The notes beneath the pieces are model-generated. The model did not search any database. It was not told the origin of the DNA and saw nothing but the letters and a program-made list of their open reading frames with translations. The translations under genes and the position numbers were made by a program. DNA of 64,000 nucleotides from Geomonas ferrireducens (GTDB lineage Bacteria; Desulfobacterota; Desulfuromonadia; Geobacterales; Geobacteraceae): contig NZ_SSYA01000002.1 in NCBI RefSeq assembly GCF_004917065.1, forward strand, positions 1,031,897-1,095,896. The letters run 5' to 3'. Positions within the stretch are counted from its first letter, which is position 1; each line of letters begins with the position of its first letter. Shown here piece by piece: positions 34,536-42,545 of this stretch.

Positions 34536-34685
34536 GGCCGTTCAACGTTCAACGTTAGACGTTCAACGGGCTTTATACCTTAATTGCAGCTTTTCCCTGA
34601 CTTTCGAGTTAACGAACATGCCGCGGGGAAAAGGCGCGGTTACAAAAGCACATGTTGAACGTTGAACGCTGAACGTTGAACGGCC
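34536..34685. repeat. Paired inverted GTTCAACG arrays between uxs and ugd
   Basis: The arm at 34536-34570 is made of repeated GTTCAACG units, and 34651-34685 is nearly its exact reverse complement, with an 80-base spacer. The same arms with another spacer occur at 47690-47843. Confidence 0.85.
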
Positions 34686-34691
34686 GTTAAG

Positions 34692-36044
34692 CTACTCCAT
34701 CTCGCAGACGGCCGCGCCGTTTCTGCCGATGGGAAGATACTCGAAGCCGATCTCGCGCATACGCTCCGGCTGGTACAGGTTCCTGCCGTCGAAGATGACC
34801 GGGTTGACCAGGAGCTTCTTGATCCTGTCGAAGTCGGGATTTCTGTACTCGTTCCACTCGGTGATGATGACCAGGCCGTCGGCCCCCTTGAGCGGCTCGT
34901 ACTGGTTCATGTGGTACCCGATCCGGTCGCCGAAGTGCTTCTTCGCCTCGTTGAGCGCCTCGGGGTCGTGCGCCTGCACCGTCGCACCGAGCTCGAGAAG
35001 ACGGTTGATGATGGTGAGCGACGGCGCCTCGCGCATGTCGTCGGTGCGCGGCTTGAAGGAGAGCCCCCAGACGGCGATGCTCTTGCCGGCAAGCGGCTTC
35101 GCCCCACCCTGCCCGAGCCTGCGCTCGATCTTGTCGGAGAGGACGCGCTTTTGACGCTCGTTGGCCTCCTCGACCGCCTTCAACAGCACGAAATCGTATT
35201 TGCACTCGTCGGCGGTCCTGACGAGCGCCTTCACGTCCTTCGGGAAGCAGGAGCCGCCGTAACCGACGCCGGGGAAGAGGAAGTCGTAGCCGATACGCGA
35301 ATCGGAGCCGATCCCCTCGCGCACCGCCATGACGTCGGCACCCATCAGCTCGCAGAGGTTGGCCACTTGGTTCATGAAGGTGATGCGGGTCGCCAGCATG
35401 GCGTTCGCGGCGTACTTGGTCATCTCGGCGCTTCTGATGTCCATCACCAGCATGCGGTTGGACTTGCGCATGAAGGCGGAGTACAGCTCTTTCATGATCT
35501 CGGCGGTACGCACGTTGTCGGTGCCGATGACGACGCGGTCCGGCTTCATGAAATCGTCGATGGCCGCACCTTCTTTGAGGAACTCGGGGTTGGAGACGAC
35601 GTCGAACTCGATGTGCGTGCCGCGCAGGGCAAGCTCCTCGGCGACGGCGGCGCGCACCTTGTCGGCGGTGCCGACCGGTACCGTCGACTTGTCGACGATG
35701 ATCTTGAAGCTCTCCATGGCACGCCCGATGTTGCGGGCGACGGCGAGAACGTACTGCAGGTCGGCGGAACCGTCGGCACCCGGCGGGGTTCCCACGGCGA
35801 TGAAGCAGACCAGGGACTCCTTCACCGCTGCGTCGAGGTCGGTGGTGAAGTTAAGGCGCCCCTCTTCGCGGTTTCTGAGCACCATCTCCTTGAGCCCAGG
35901 CTCGTAGATCGGGATGATGCCGCGCTTCAGCCCTTCAATCTTCTGTTCGTCGACGTCGACGCAGACGACGTCGTTACCGCTCTCCGCAAAACAGGTGCCG
36001 GCGACAAGGCCAACATAACCGGAACCGATGACACATATCTTCAT
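34692..36044 (-). CDS. ugd: UDP-glucose 6-dehydrogenase
   Basis: The 450-residue protein has the NAD motif [23 protein letters not shown], the catalytic cysteine in [12 protein letters not shown] and the C-terminal [17 protein letters not shown]. It oxidises UDP-glucose to UDP-glucuronate in the cytoplasm. GAGGAGTTAACCTC precedes the ATG. The next gene on the strand uses its product. Confidence 0.96.
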   Translation of the reverse strand: MKICVIGSGYVGLVAGTCFAESGNDVVCVDVDEQKIEGLKRGIIPIYEPGLKEMVLRNREEGRLNFTTDLDAAVKESLVCFIAVGTPPGADGSADLQYVLAVARNIGRAMESFKIIVDKSTVPVGTADKVRAAVAEELALRGTHIEFDVVSNPEFLKEGAAIDDFMKPDRVVIGTDNVRTAEIMKELYSAFMRKSNRMLVMDIRSAEMTKYAANAMLATRITFMNQVANLCELMGADVMAVREGIGSDSRIGYDFLFPGVGYGGSCFPKDVKALVRTADECKYDFVLLKAVEEANERQKRVLSDKIERRLGQGGAKPLAGKSIAVWGLSFKPRTDDMREAPSLTIINRLLELGATVQAHDPEALNEAKKHFGDRIGYHMNQYEPLKGADGLVIITEWNEYRNPDFDRIKKLLVNPVIFDGRNLYQPERMREIGFEYLPIGRNGAAVCEME

Positions 36045-36103
36045 GAGGTTAACTCCTCCTCGGGGTTAAGATTAGCATTCTTATATAGCACACTCATTGG
36101 TGC

Positions 36104-36937
36104 TTAGCCAGAGGTTTTCCCAGCCGAAAGCGCCCTGGAAAGCGCCGCGAACTCCTCCAGCGAGAGAGTCTCGCCGCGCCTCTTCCCGTCGATGGAACAG
36201 GCGGCAAGTGCAGCGGTGAGCGCCCCGTCGACGTCGTCGAAACCGGCGGAGCGCAGCGAGTTCAAAAGCGTCTTCCTGCGCTGGTTGAAGGCCCCCTTCA
36301 CCACGCGCCTGAAGAGTTCCTCGTCCCCCACCTCCACACGCGGCGCGGCAAGGGGCGTGAAGGAGAGCACGGCGGAATCGACCTTCGGGATCGGGCGGAA
36401 GGAACCGGGTTTAACGATGAACTCGCGGCGGATGTCGAAGTGCAGCCGCAAAAGCACGGTGAGCGCGCCGTACTCCTTGCATCCCGGGGGGGCGGTGAGG
36501 CGGTCTCCTACCTCCTTCTGCAGCATGAGCACGAGCCCCTCGAAGAGATCGCACTCCTCCATGAACTTGAAGAGGACCTGCGAGGAGATGTTGTAGGGTA
36601 GGTTTGCCGCCACCTTCCATTTCCTGCCTGGGGCACGGCTCGTGAGGATCTGGCGCAGGTCGACCCTGAGGATGTCGCCGTGGCCGATCTCGACCCGGTC
36701 GTTGCCGGCGAACTCCGCGTTCAAAAGGGGGATGAGCTCCCGGTCCCACTCGACCGCGACGAAACGCGCCCCGCTCGCCACGAGAAGCCGCGAGAGCGCC
36801 CCCCTCCCCGGCCCGACTTCGAGGATGCAGTCCTCCGGAGTCGGCGCGACGCAGGATACGATACGGGAAAGGACGTTGTCGTCGATGAGGAAGTTCTGGC
36901 CGAACTCCTTTTTAGCCTTGATCCGCTTCTCCATCAT
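36104..36937 (-). CDS. rsmA: 16S rRNA dimethyladenosine transferase RsmA (KsgA)
   Basis: The 277-residue protein has FGQNFLIDDNVLSRI, the SAM loop LEVGPGRGALS and the catalytic motif NLPYNIS. It dimethylates two adenines near the 3' end of 16S rRNA. Two ATG codons are adjacent (36937 and 36934). Both overlap the tsaD stop, and AAGGGAGGGG is just before them. The second has the better distance. The longer open frame lies inside tsaD and is rejected. Confidence 0.93.
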   Translation of the reverse strand: MMEKRIKAKKEFGQNFLIDDNVLSRIVSCVAPTPEDCILEVGPGRGALSRLLVASGARFVAVEWDRELIPLLNAEFAGNDRVEIGHGDILRVDLRQILTSRAPGRKWKVAANLPYNISSQVLFKFMEECDLFEGLVLMLQKEVGDRLTAPPGCKEYGALTVLLRLHFDIRREFIVKPGSFRPIPKVDSAVLSFTPLAAPRVEVGDEELFRRVVKGAFNQRRKTLLNSLRSAGFDDVDGALTAALAACSIDGKRRGETLSLEEFAALSRALSAGKTSG

Positions 36938-37962
36938 ACCCCTCCCTTGAAACGCGCCGCGAGCTTGTCGAGCGGCCAGACCGGGAGGGCGTCGAGGTCG
37001 AAGCCGCTGGTGATCCCGTTGGACAGGTAGTAGTCGCCCGGCACCGCGATCATGGCGGCGTTGTCGGCGCAAAGCTTGGGCGCGGGTATCGAAAGTTCGA
37101 CGCCGGCCTTTTCGGCGAAACGTGCCATGGACCGACGCAGACCGCTGTTGCAGGCAACGCCCCCGGCGACCACGAGACGCTTGATGCCGGTTGCCGCAAC
37201 CGCCGCGGCGGTCTTTTTGGTGAGGACGTCGCAGACCGCCTCCTGGAAGGAGGCGGCGAGGTCGTTGATCCCCGCCTCCTTGGCCTCGGGGTGCCTGTTC
37301 ACGTGGGTGAGCACCGCGGTCTTTAACCCCGAGAAGCTGAAGTTGAAGGTTCCGTCGTGCAGAAGCGGGCGCGGGAACTTGATCGCTTCGGGGTTCCCTG
37401 TAGCGGCAAGCCGGTCGATGGCGACACCCCCCGGGTACGGAAGCCCGATCAGTTTAGCCACCTTGTCGAAGGCCTCACCGGCCGCGTCGTCCACGGTCTG
37501 GCCGAGCGTCTTATAGCGCCCGACGCCGTCCACGCGGTACAGGTGCGAATGCCCGCCGGAAACGGCAAGGGCCAGGAAGGGAAACTCGACCGGCTGCTCA
37601 AGGAAGACGGCAAGGAGGTGCCCCTCGATGTGGTTCACCCCGACGAGCGGGATGCCGCGCCCGAAGGAGAGCCCTTTGGCGGCGGAGATGCCGACCAGGA
37701 GGGCGCCGGCAAGCCCGGGTCCCTGGGTCACCGCGACCCCTTCGATCTCGGAGAGCCCCACCCCGGCCTCACTAAGCGCCTCCTCGATGACCACCGAGAC
37801 CGCCTCAAGGTGCTGCCGGGACGCTATTTCCGGGACCACGCCGCCGTATTCGGCGTGGACGCTGATCTGGGAGGCGACGATGCTGGAAAGGACGGTCCTG
37901 CCGTCTTTGACCACGGCAGCCGCCGTTTCGTCACATGAAGATTCCAGGGAGAGAATAAGCAT
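36934..37962 (-). CDS. tsaD: tRNA threonylcarbamoyl transferase TsaD
   Basis: The 342-residue protein has LESSCDETAAAVV, the metal-binding HIEGH at about residue 110, GGHSHLYRVDG and GGVACNSGLR. It places threonylcarbamoyl on A37 of ANN-reading tRNAs with TsaB and TsaE, which are not in the window. The stop overlaps the rsmA start. A weak ribosome binding site precedes the ATG. Confidence 0.95.
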   Translation of the reverse strand: MLILSLESSCDETAAAVVKDGRTVLSSIVASQISVHAEYGGVVPEIASRQHLEAVSVVIEEALSEAGVGLSEIEGVAVTQGPGLAGALLVGISAAKGLSFGRGIPLVGVNHIEGHLLAVFLEQPVEFPFLALAVSGGHSHLYRVDGVGRYKTLGQTVDDAAGEAFDKVAKLIGLPYPGGVAIDRLAATGNPEAIKFPRPLLHDGTFNFSFSGLKTAVLTHVNRHPEAKEAGINDLAASFQEAVCDVLTKKTAAAVAATGIKRLVVAGGVACNSGLRRSMARFAEKAGVELSIPAPKLCADNAAMIAVPGDYYLSNGITSGFDLDALPVWPLDKLAARFKGGV

Positions 37963-37970
37963 AGAAAAAT

Positions 37971-38003
37971 AAGAGAGGGCACTGAAGCGTGCCCCCTTTT
38001 TGG
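37971..38003. terminator. Terminator between phoH and tsaD
   Basis: GGGCAC and GTGCCC pair around TGAAGC, with extra pairs GAGG/CCCC. CTTTTT follows on the plus strand and TCTTATTTTTCT on the minus strand. Confidence 0.7.
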
Positions 38004-38030
38004 TCTCCTGATTCCGGGTGGTTAGCTGTC

Positions 38031-39350
38031 TTACAAAAGGTTCGCCGCCAGTTCCGCGAGCTCGCTGCGCTCACCCTTTGTCATGGTGATGTGACTGGAG
38101 ATCGACTGTTCCTTCAGGCGTTCGACCACGTAGGTGAGGCCGTTGCTTTCGGCATCCACGTAAGGGTTGTCGATCTGGTACGGGTCGCCGGTCAGGATGA
38201 TCTTGGTCCCTTCGCCGGCGCGGGTCACGATGGTCTTGATCTCGTGCGGGGTCAGGTTCTGCGCCTCGTCGACGATCATGTACTGGTTCGGAATGGAACG
38301 CCCCCTGATGTAGGTGAGCGGCTCGATGTCGAGGATCCCCATCGCCATGAGCTCCTTGTACCCCTTGCTGTGCCGCTTCTCCCCCTCGTGCCCGGTCAAG
38401 AGCAGTTCGACGTTGTCGAAAATCGGCTGCATCCAGGGGGTGAGCTTCTCCTCGATGTCGCCCGGGAGGAAACCCAAGTCGCGCCCCATCGGGAAGACCG
38501 GGCGGGAAACCAAGAGGCGCGTGTAGACGTTCTCCTCGGCGGTCTTTTGCAGGCCGGCCGCGATGGCGAGTAGGGTCTTGCCGGTGCCCGCCTTGCCTAC
38601 CAGGGTGACGATCTTGATGTTGTCGTCCAAAAGCGCGTCGAGGGCAAAGGACTGCTCCAGGTTGCGCGGGAACACGCTCCAGACCCCTTCCTTGTCGAGT
38701 TTTGCGAGCGGCACCATGCGGCGTGCGACGGCATCGTAGCGGCCGACGGCGCTGTGCTGGGCGTTACCTTTCTCGGTAAGGAGCAGGTACTGGTTCGGGT
38801 AGTAGTCGCCGTCCATCTCCAGCCACCCCTGCCCGTAGAAGCGGTCGATGAGATCTCCCCCCACCTCGAGGGTGGCGGAACCGTTGTAGAGATCCTCGAT
38901 GGCGACCTTGTCGGACTCGTAATCCTCGGCGTTGAGACCGAGCGCGTCCGCCTTGATGCGCAGGTTGGTGTCCTTGGTGACCAGGATGACCGGCATATCC
39001 TTCTGGGTTTCCATCAGGTCGACGGCCACGGCAAGGATGCGGTTGTCGCCGCGCTCCTCGCGCAACTCTGGAGGAAGGCGCTTCATCACCTTCTCTTCGT
39101 AGATCTCGATCCTCAGGGTGCCGCCGCTCTCAAGCGCGATCCCCTGGGAGAGCGACCCCTCCTTCCTGAAGGCGTCCATGAGACGGGAGACGTGGCGGGC
39201 GTTGCGGCCGGTCTCGTTCATGTCCTTTTTGAAGCGGTCGATCTCCTCGATCACCGTAATCGGGATGATGATGGAGTTGTCTTCGAACCTGGTGAGAGCT
39301 TGCGGGTCGTACAGAAGCACGTTGGTGTCGAGAACATAGATTTTCTTCAT
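38031..39350 (-). CDS. PIN domain-PhoH ATPase (PhoH2 type)
   Basis: The 439-residue protein joins an N-terminal PIN nuclease domain (residues 1-140, YVLDTNVLLYDP with acidic residues at the expected places) and a C-terminal PhoH helicase-like ATPase (Walker A VGKAGTGKTLLAI, MIVDEAQNLTPHEIK, LTGDPYQID). PhoH2 proteins unwind and cleave RNA. The start MKKIYVLDTN at 39350 follows GGGAGTGGAT. A terminator follows the gene. Confidence 0.92.
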   Translation of the reverse strand: MKKIYVLDTNVLLYDPQALTRFEDNSIIIPITVIEEIDRFKKDMNETGRNARHVSRLMDAFRKEGSLSQGIALESGGTLRIEIYEEKVMKRLPPELREERGDNRILAVAVDLMETQKDMPVILVTKDTNLRIKADALGLNAEDYESDKVAIEDLYNGSATLEVGGDLIDRFYGQGWLEMDGDYYPNQYLLLTEKGNAQHSAVGRYDAVARRMVPLAKLDKEGVWSVFPRNLEQSFALDALLDDNIKIVTLVGKAGTGKTLLAIAAGLQKTAEENVYTRLLVSRPVFPMGRDLGFLPGDIEEKLTPWMQPIFDNVELLLTGHEGEKRHSKGYKELMAMGILDIEPLTYIRGRSIPNQYMIVDEAQNLTPHEIKTIVTRAGEGTKIILTGDPYQIDNPYVDAESNGLTYVVERLKEQSISSHITMTKGERSELAELAANLL

Positions 39351-39547
39351 ATCCACTCCCTGTACGCTGCTGCCTGCTGAATTATCGAACGCTTCCTCAT
39401 CCCTGGCCAACAAAGCTGAACTTTTCGTAATATCCCCTTCCACGGCTCCTGGGCCGGCTTACTTATTGGTTTGCTCTACACCTGCTGCTCACCCGCAGGG
39501 GACTGGCTCCAAAGGTGCCTGTCCCCCTAGTTACGGGGACATTTTTC

Positions 39548-40684
39548 TCATGATATTATCTCACGCACTGCCCTAAGAAAATAGTCTATATCGGTTTCGC
39601 TATTGAAGAACCCGGGGCTCACCCGCACCGTCCCCTCAGGGTAGCTGCCGATGCTGCGGTGCACGTCCGGCGCGCAGTGCAGCCCGACCCTCACGCTGAT
39701 GTCGTAGGTCGAGTCGAGCAGGAAGCCAAGCGAGGCGGGATCATACCCCTCGGCGTTGAAGGAGACCGCGGCGCCCCGCTCCCCCTGCAATGGACCGTAG
39801 AGCCGCACCCCCGGCATGCCGCGCAGCCCTTCCAGCAACTGCTCGACCAGGGCGCTCTCCTTTGCGCGGATCACCTCGAGACCGGTCGCCTCGATGAATT
39901 CCACCCCGGCTTTGAGCCCGGCGATGGCAGGCGTATTGATGGTGCCGCTCTCCAGGCGCTCCGGCATCTGCTCGGGCGGCTCCGGCGTACTGGCACTCCC
40001 CCCCGTCCCACCTACCTGCAGCGGCTCAAGGTTGATTCCCGCGCCGACGGTAAGGATGCCGGTACCGGGAGGGCCGTAAAGCCCCTTGTGCCCCGGTGCG
40101 GCGAGCAGATCTATGCCGATCGATTCCACGTCGATGGGAAAGAACCCGGCGCTCTGTGCGGCATCGACCAGAAAGAGCGCCCCCCCGATGCGTGCGACCT
40201 CGGCGATCTCGGCTATGGGCTGCACCGCGCCGGTCACGTTGGAGCAGTGCGCAAGCGCAACCAGCCTGGTGTCCGGGCGCATGGCACGCGCTATGTCGCG
40301 CTCCGAGACGATACCGCAGGGATCTGAGGGGACGAAGGTCACCTCGACGCCGCGCTTTTTCGCCAGGTGCAGCGGGCGCGCCAGCGCGTTGTGCTCGACG
40401 CAGGTCGAGACTACATGATCGCCCGGCTTCAGGAGGCCGAACACCGCTATATTGATCGATTCGGTGGCGCTGTGGGTGAAGATGAGACGGGATGAGTCCG
40501 GGACCCCGAAGAAACGGGCCAGTGCGGAGCGTGCTTCGAAGACGATACGTGCCGCCGCGAGCGACTGGCGGTAACCTCCCCGCCCGGGGGCCACTCCCAC
40601 ATCCCGCATGGCCGCGTCCATCGCCTGGTATACGGCATCGGGTTTCGGGAATGAAGTCGCTGCGTTATCTAGGAATACGGACAT
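39548..40684 (-). CDS. Class V aminotransferase, cysteine-desulfurase-like
   Basis: The 378-residue PLP enzyme begins VFLDNAATSFPKPDAVYQAM, with HSATESINIAVF, HCSNVTGAV, the PLP lysine in APGHKGLYGP and the cysteine loop RVGLHCAPDVHRS. This corresponds to the cysteine-desulfurase family group with selenocysteine-lyase resemblance. It could release sulfur or selenium from cysteine or selenocysteine, which would suit the selenoenzyme and FdhD in this window. That link is speculative. Confidence 0.85.
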   Translation of the reverse strand: MSVFLDNAATSFPKPDAVYQAMDAAMRDVGVAPGRGGYRQSLAAARIVFEARSALARFFGVPDSSRLIFTHSATESINIAVFGLLKPGDHVVSTCVEHNALARPLHLAKKRGVEVTFVPSDPCGIVSERDIARAMRPDTRLVALAHCSNVTGAVQPIAEIAEVARIGGALFLVDAAQSAGFFPIDVESIGIDLLAAPGHKGLYGPPGTGILTVGAGINLEPLQVGGTGGSASTPEPPEQMPERLESGTINTPAIAGLKAGVEFIEATGLEVIRAKESALVEQLLEGLRGMPGVRLYGPLQGERGAAVSFNAEGYDPASLGFLLDSTYDISVRVGLHCAPDVHRSIGSYPEGTVRVSPGFFNSETDIDYFLRAVREIIS

Positions 40685-40737
40685 ACCGTATTTACTAGCA
40701 TTTTAACGGGGCTTTGGCAACCCGTTTCATGAAAGGT

Positions 40738-41772
40738 TTACGGGACTAACGCTAATGGATTCTGGTCGGTGAGGCCTAGTTCGTTCAGGAACCTGCGCGT
40801 CAGTTCCCGCTCCAGTTCGGGGACCCGCGCCGAGGTGACGTTATCGACCTTCCCCCCGGCCATCATGCCGTGACCGCCTGCGGTGCCGATGCCGGCCACG
40901 AGCTTTCGGATCAGCTCTCCGGCGTTGATCTCCTCGCTGGTGGTCCTGATGGAGAGAACCAGTTCGTTGCTGTAATGCCCGAGACATAGGACGGTCTCGG
41001 TCCCCTCCAGACGCACGAGCAGGTCGGCCAGTTCGGAGACGACCTCCGGGAAGAGCACACCGTCGAGGGAGGCGACCAGCACGTCACCGTAAAGTTGGGC
41101 GTGTTCTAAGGCGCTGTGCAGCGCGATGAAGTACTCCTTCGGGAGGTTCGGCCTGGTGATGCTGTTCAAAAGCGTCTTGTTGGCGAGCGGGAAGAGCACC
41201 AGGTAGGCATCGCGGTCCGGGCGCGTCGCCTCACGCCCGAGGTCCTGGGTCTCGGACTTTATCGCGTAGAAAAGCGCCGTGGCGAGTTTCGTCCCGAGCG
41301 ACACCCCCTGCACCTTCAGGTACTCGTAGAGGATGGTCGCCGTTGTCCCGTAGTGGGGACGGATGTCGACCCAGCGGCAGGAGGCGCTGTTGTCGCGCAT
41401 GGGGTGGTGGTCGATGACGATGTCGGCACGCATCTCACGAGGCAGCGAGTTGTTGCCGGTGCCCGGCTGGGTGTCCAGGAGGCAGATTACCTGGAAGGCC
41501 TTCAGATCGATGAGCGGAAACGGGGTGAGCGGTATCTGCAGCAGTTTTGCCATGGCGAGGTTTTCACTGCGGCCGATCATCCCGGAGAAGGCGATCACAG
41601 CCTCGCGGTTCAGCCGCACCGCGAAGAGGTGGCGCAGCGCCATGGCAGAGGCGAGCGAATCGGGGTCGGGGTTGTCGTGTACGACGATGAGGATGCGTCC
41701 GCGTCCGCTCACCCAGGTGAGCATGGAGTCGGTGTAGGACAAAAGGTCGGGACGGGTTTCATTCTCCAGCAA
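40738..41772 (-). CDS. DHH-family phosphoesterase
   Basis: The 344-residue protein has the DHH motifs VVHDNPDPDSLASAMAL, LLDTQPG, IDHHPMRDN and the DHHA1 motif GGHGMMAGG near the C-terminus. Two metal ions are bound by these Asp and His residues. Relatives degrade nano-RNA, pAp or cyclic dinucleotides. The substrate cannot be told from sequence. It stands alone; the cysteine-desulfurase-like gene follows after 53 bases. Confidence 0.88.
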   Translation of the reverse strand: MLENETRPDLLSYTDSMLTWVSGRGRILIVVHDNPDPDSLASAMALRHLFAVRLNREAVIAFSGMIGRSENLAMAKLLQIPLTPFPLIDLKAFQVICLLDTQPGTGNNSLPREMRADIVIDHHPMRDNSASCRWVDIRPHYGTTATILYEYLKVQGVSLGTKLATALFYAIKSETQDLGREATRPDRDAYLVLFPLANKTLLNSITRPNLPKEYFIALHSALEHAQLYGDVLVASLDGVLFPEVVSELADLLVRLEGTETVLCLGHYSNELVLSIRTTSEEINAGELIRKLVAGIGTAGGHGMMAGGKVDNVTSARVPELERELTRRFLNELGLTDQNPLALVP

Positions 41773-41837
41773 AGGGCACCCCCTGAAAGAGCTGCAAACC
41801 CGTGTAGTTTATCCCAGTGACGATACTGGTGCAAAAA

Positions 41838-41864
41838 TAAAAAAAGGGAGGCATAAGCCTCCCC
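41838..41864 (-). terminator. Terminator of the glycine-zipper protein gene
   Basis: GGGAGGC and GCCTCCC pair around ATAA, and on the minus strand a run of seven T residues follows. Confidence 0.85.
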
Positions 41865-41888
41865 ATAGACAACTGAGAGTGAAAAGGT

Positions 41889-42269
41889 TTAGAACTTGCC
41901 GCGCAGCAGTTCTGCCATTGCGCAGAGGTTGGTCTGCCCGCCGTTTCCTTCCCTGAACTCCGGGCGGATCGTGGGCATGGAGAACTTGACCTTGCCGTTT
42001 TCGTACTCGGCGAGCGATTTCGTCGCGGCGAAAGCGCCGTAGCTTGCTCCGACGAGGACGCCGACGCCGGCGCCTATGCCTATATTCTGGATGTGATCAG
42101 CGGGCTTTTTGGTGAAGGCCATGAGGGCGGCGCCGACCAGGCTGCCGGCAAGACCGCCGTAAAGGGCATCCTCGAACACGGTCTTCATCGCGTTTTCTTC
42201 GGCGAGACAGGGAGTGGCTAGAAAAACAAGGGCGAAAACAAGGACAACAAGGCGCTTCAGGCTCTTCAT
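41889..42269 (-). CDS. Small exported glycine-zipper-like protein
   Basis: The 126-residue protein has a signal peptide (residues 1-23, ending TPCLA). The middle has Gly-rich helices with GxxxG spacing (YGGLAGSLVGAALMAF and IGIGAGVGVLVGASYGAF), as in membrane-inserting glycine zippers. The C-terminus is polar. AAGGGGATTAT precedes the ATG, and a terminator follows. No function can be given. Confidence 0.75.
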   Translation of the reverse strand: MKSLKRLVVLVFALVFLATPCLAEENAMKTVFEDALYGGLAGSLVGAALMAFTKKPADHIQNIGIGAGVGVLVGASYGAFAATKSLAEYENGKVKFSMPTIRPEFREGNGGQTNLCAMAELLRGKF

Positions 42270-42545
42270 ATAATCCCCTTACTCGAGGTGGTGCGAAATG
42301 TCCGACATTCTGCAAGAAGAGGGCCAGGAGCGCACCGGCAGAACTACTTCATCGGCAAAGCGCTGTTTCTGCGACACAAATCCGCACCAACAGCCACTCA
42401 GGCACCCCAGGGATAAAAGGGCCCAATTAGTCTTAATGTGCTAATGATGCAACACTCCGGGCCTACGCCCCAAGTGAGAACCGTTATTTAACGGTGAGAT
42501 AACAGAATATGGTGAAAAGGCGGCGGTGTGGCAAAAAAGCCACAA

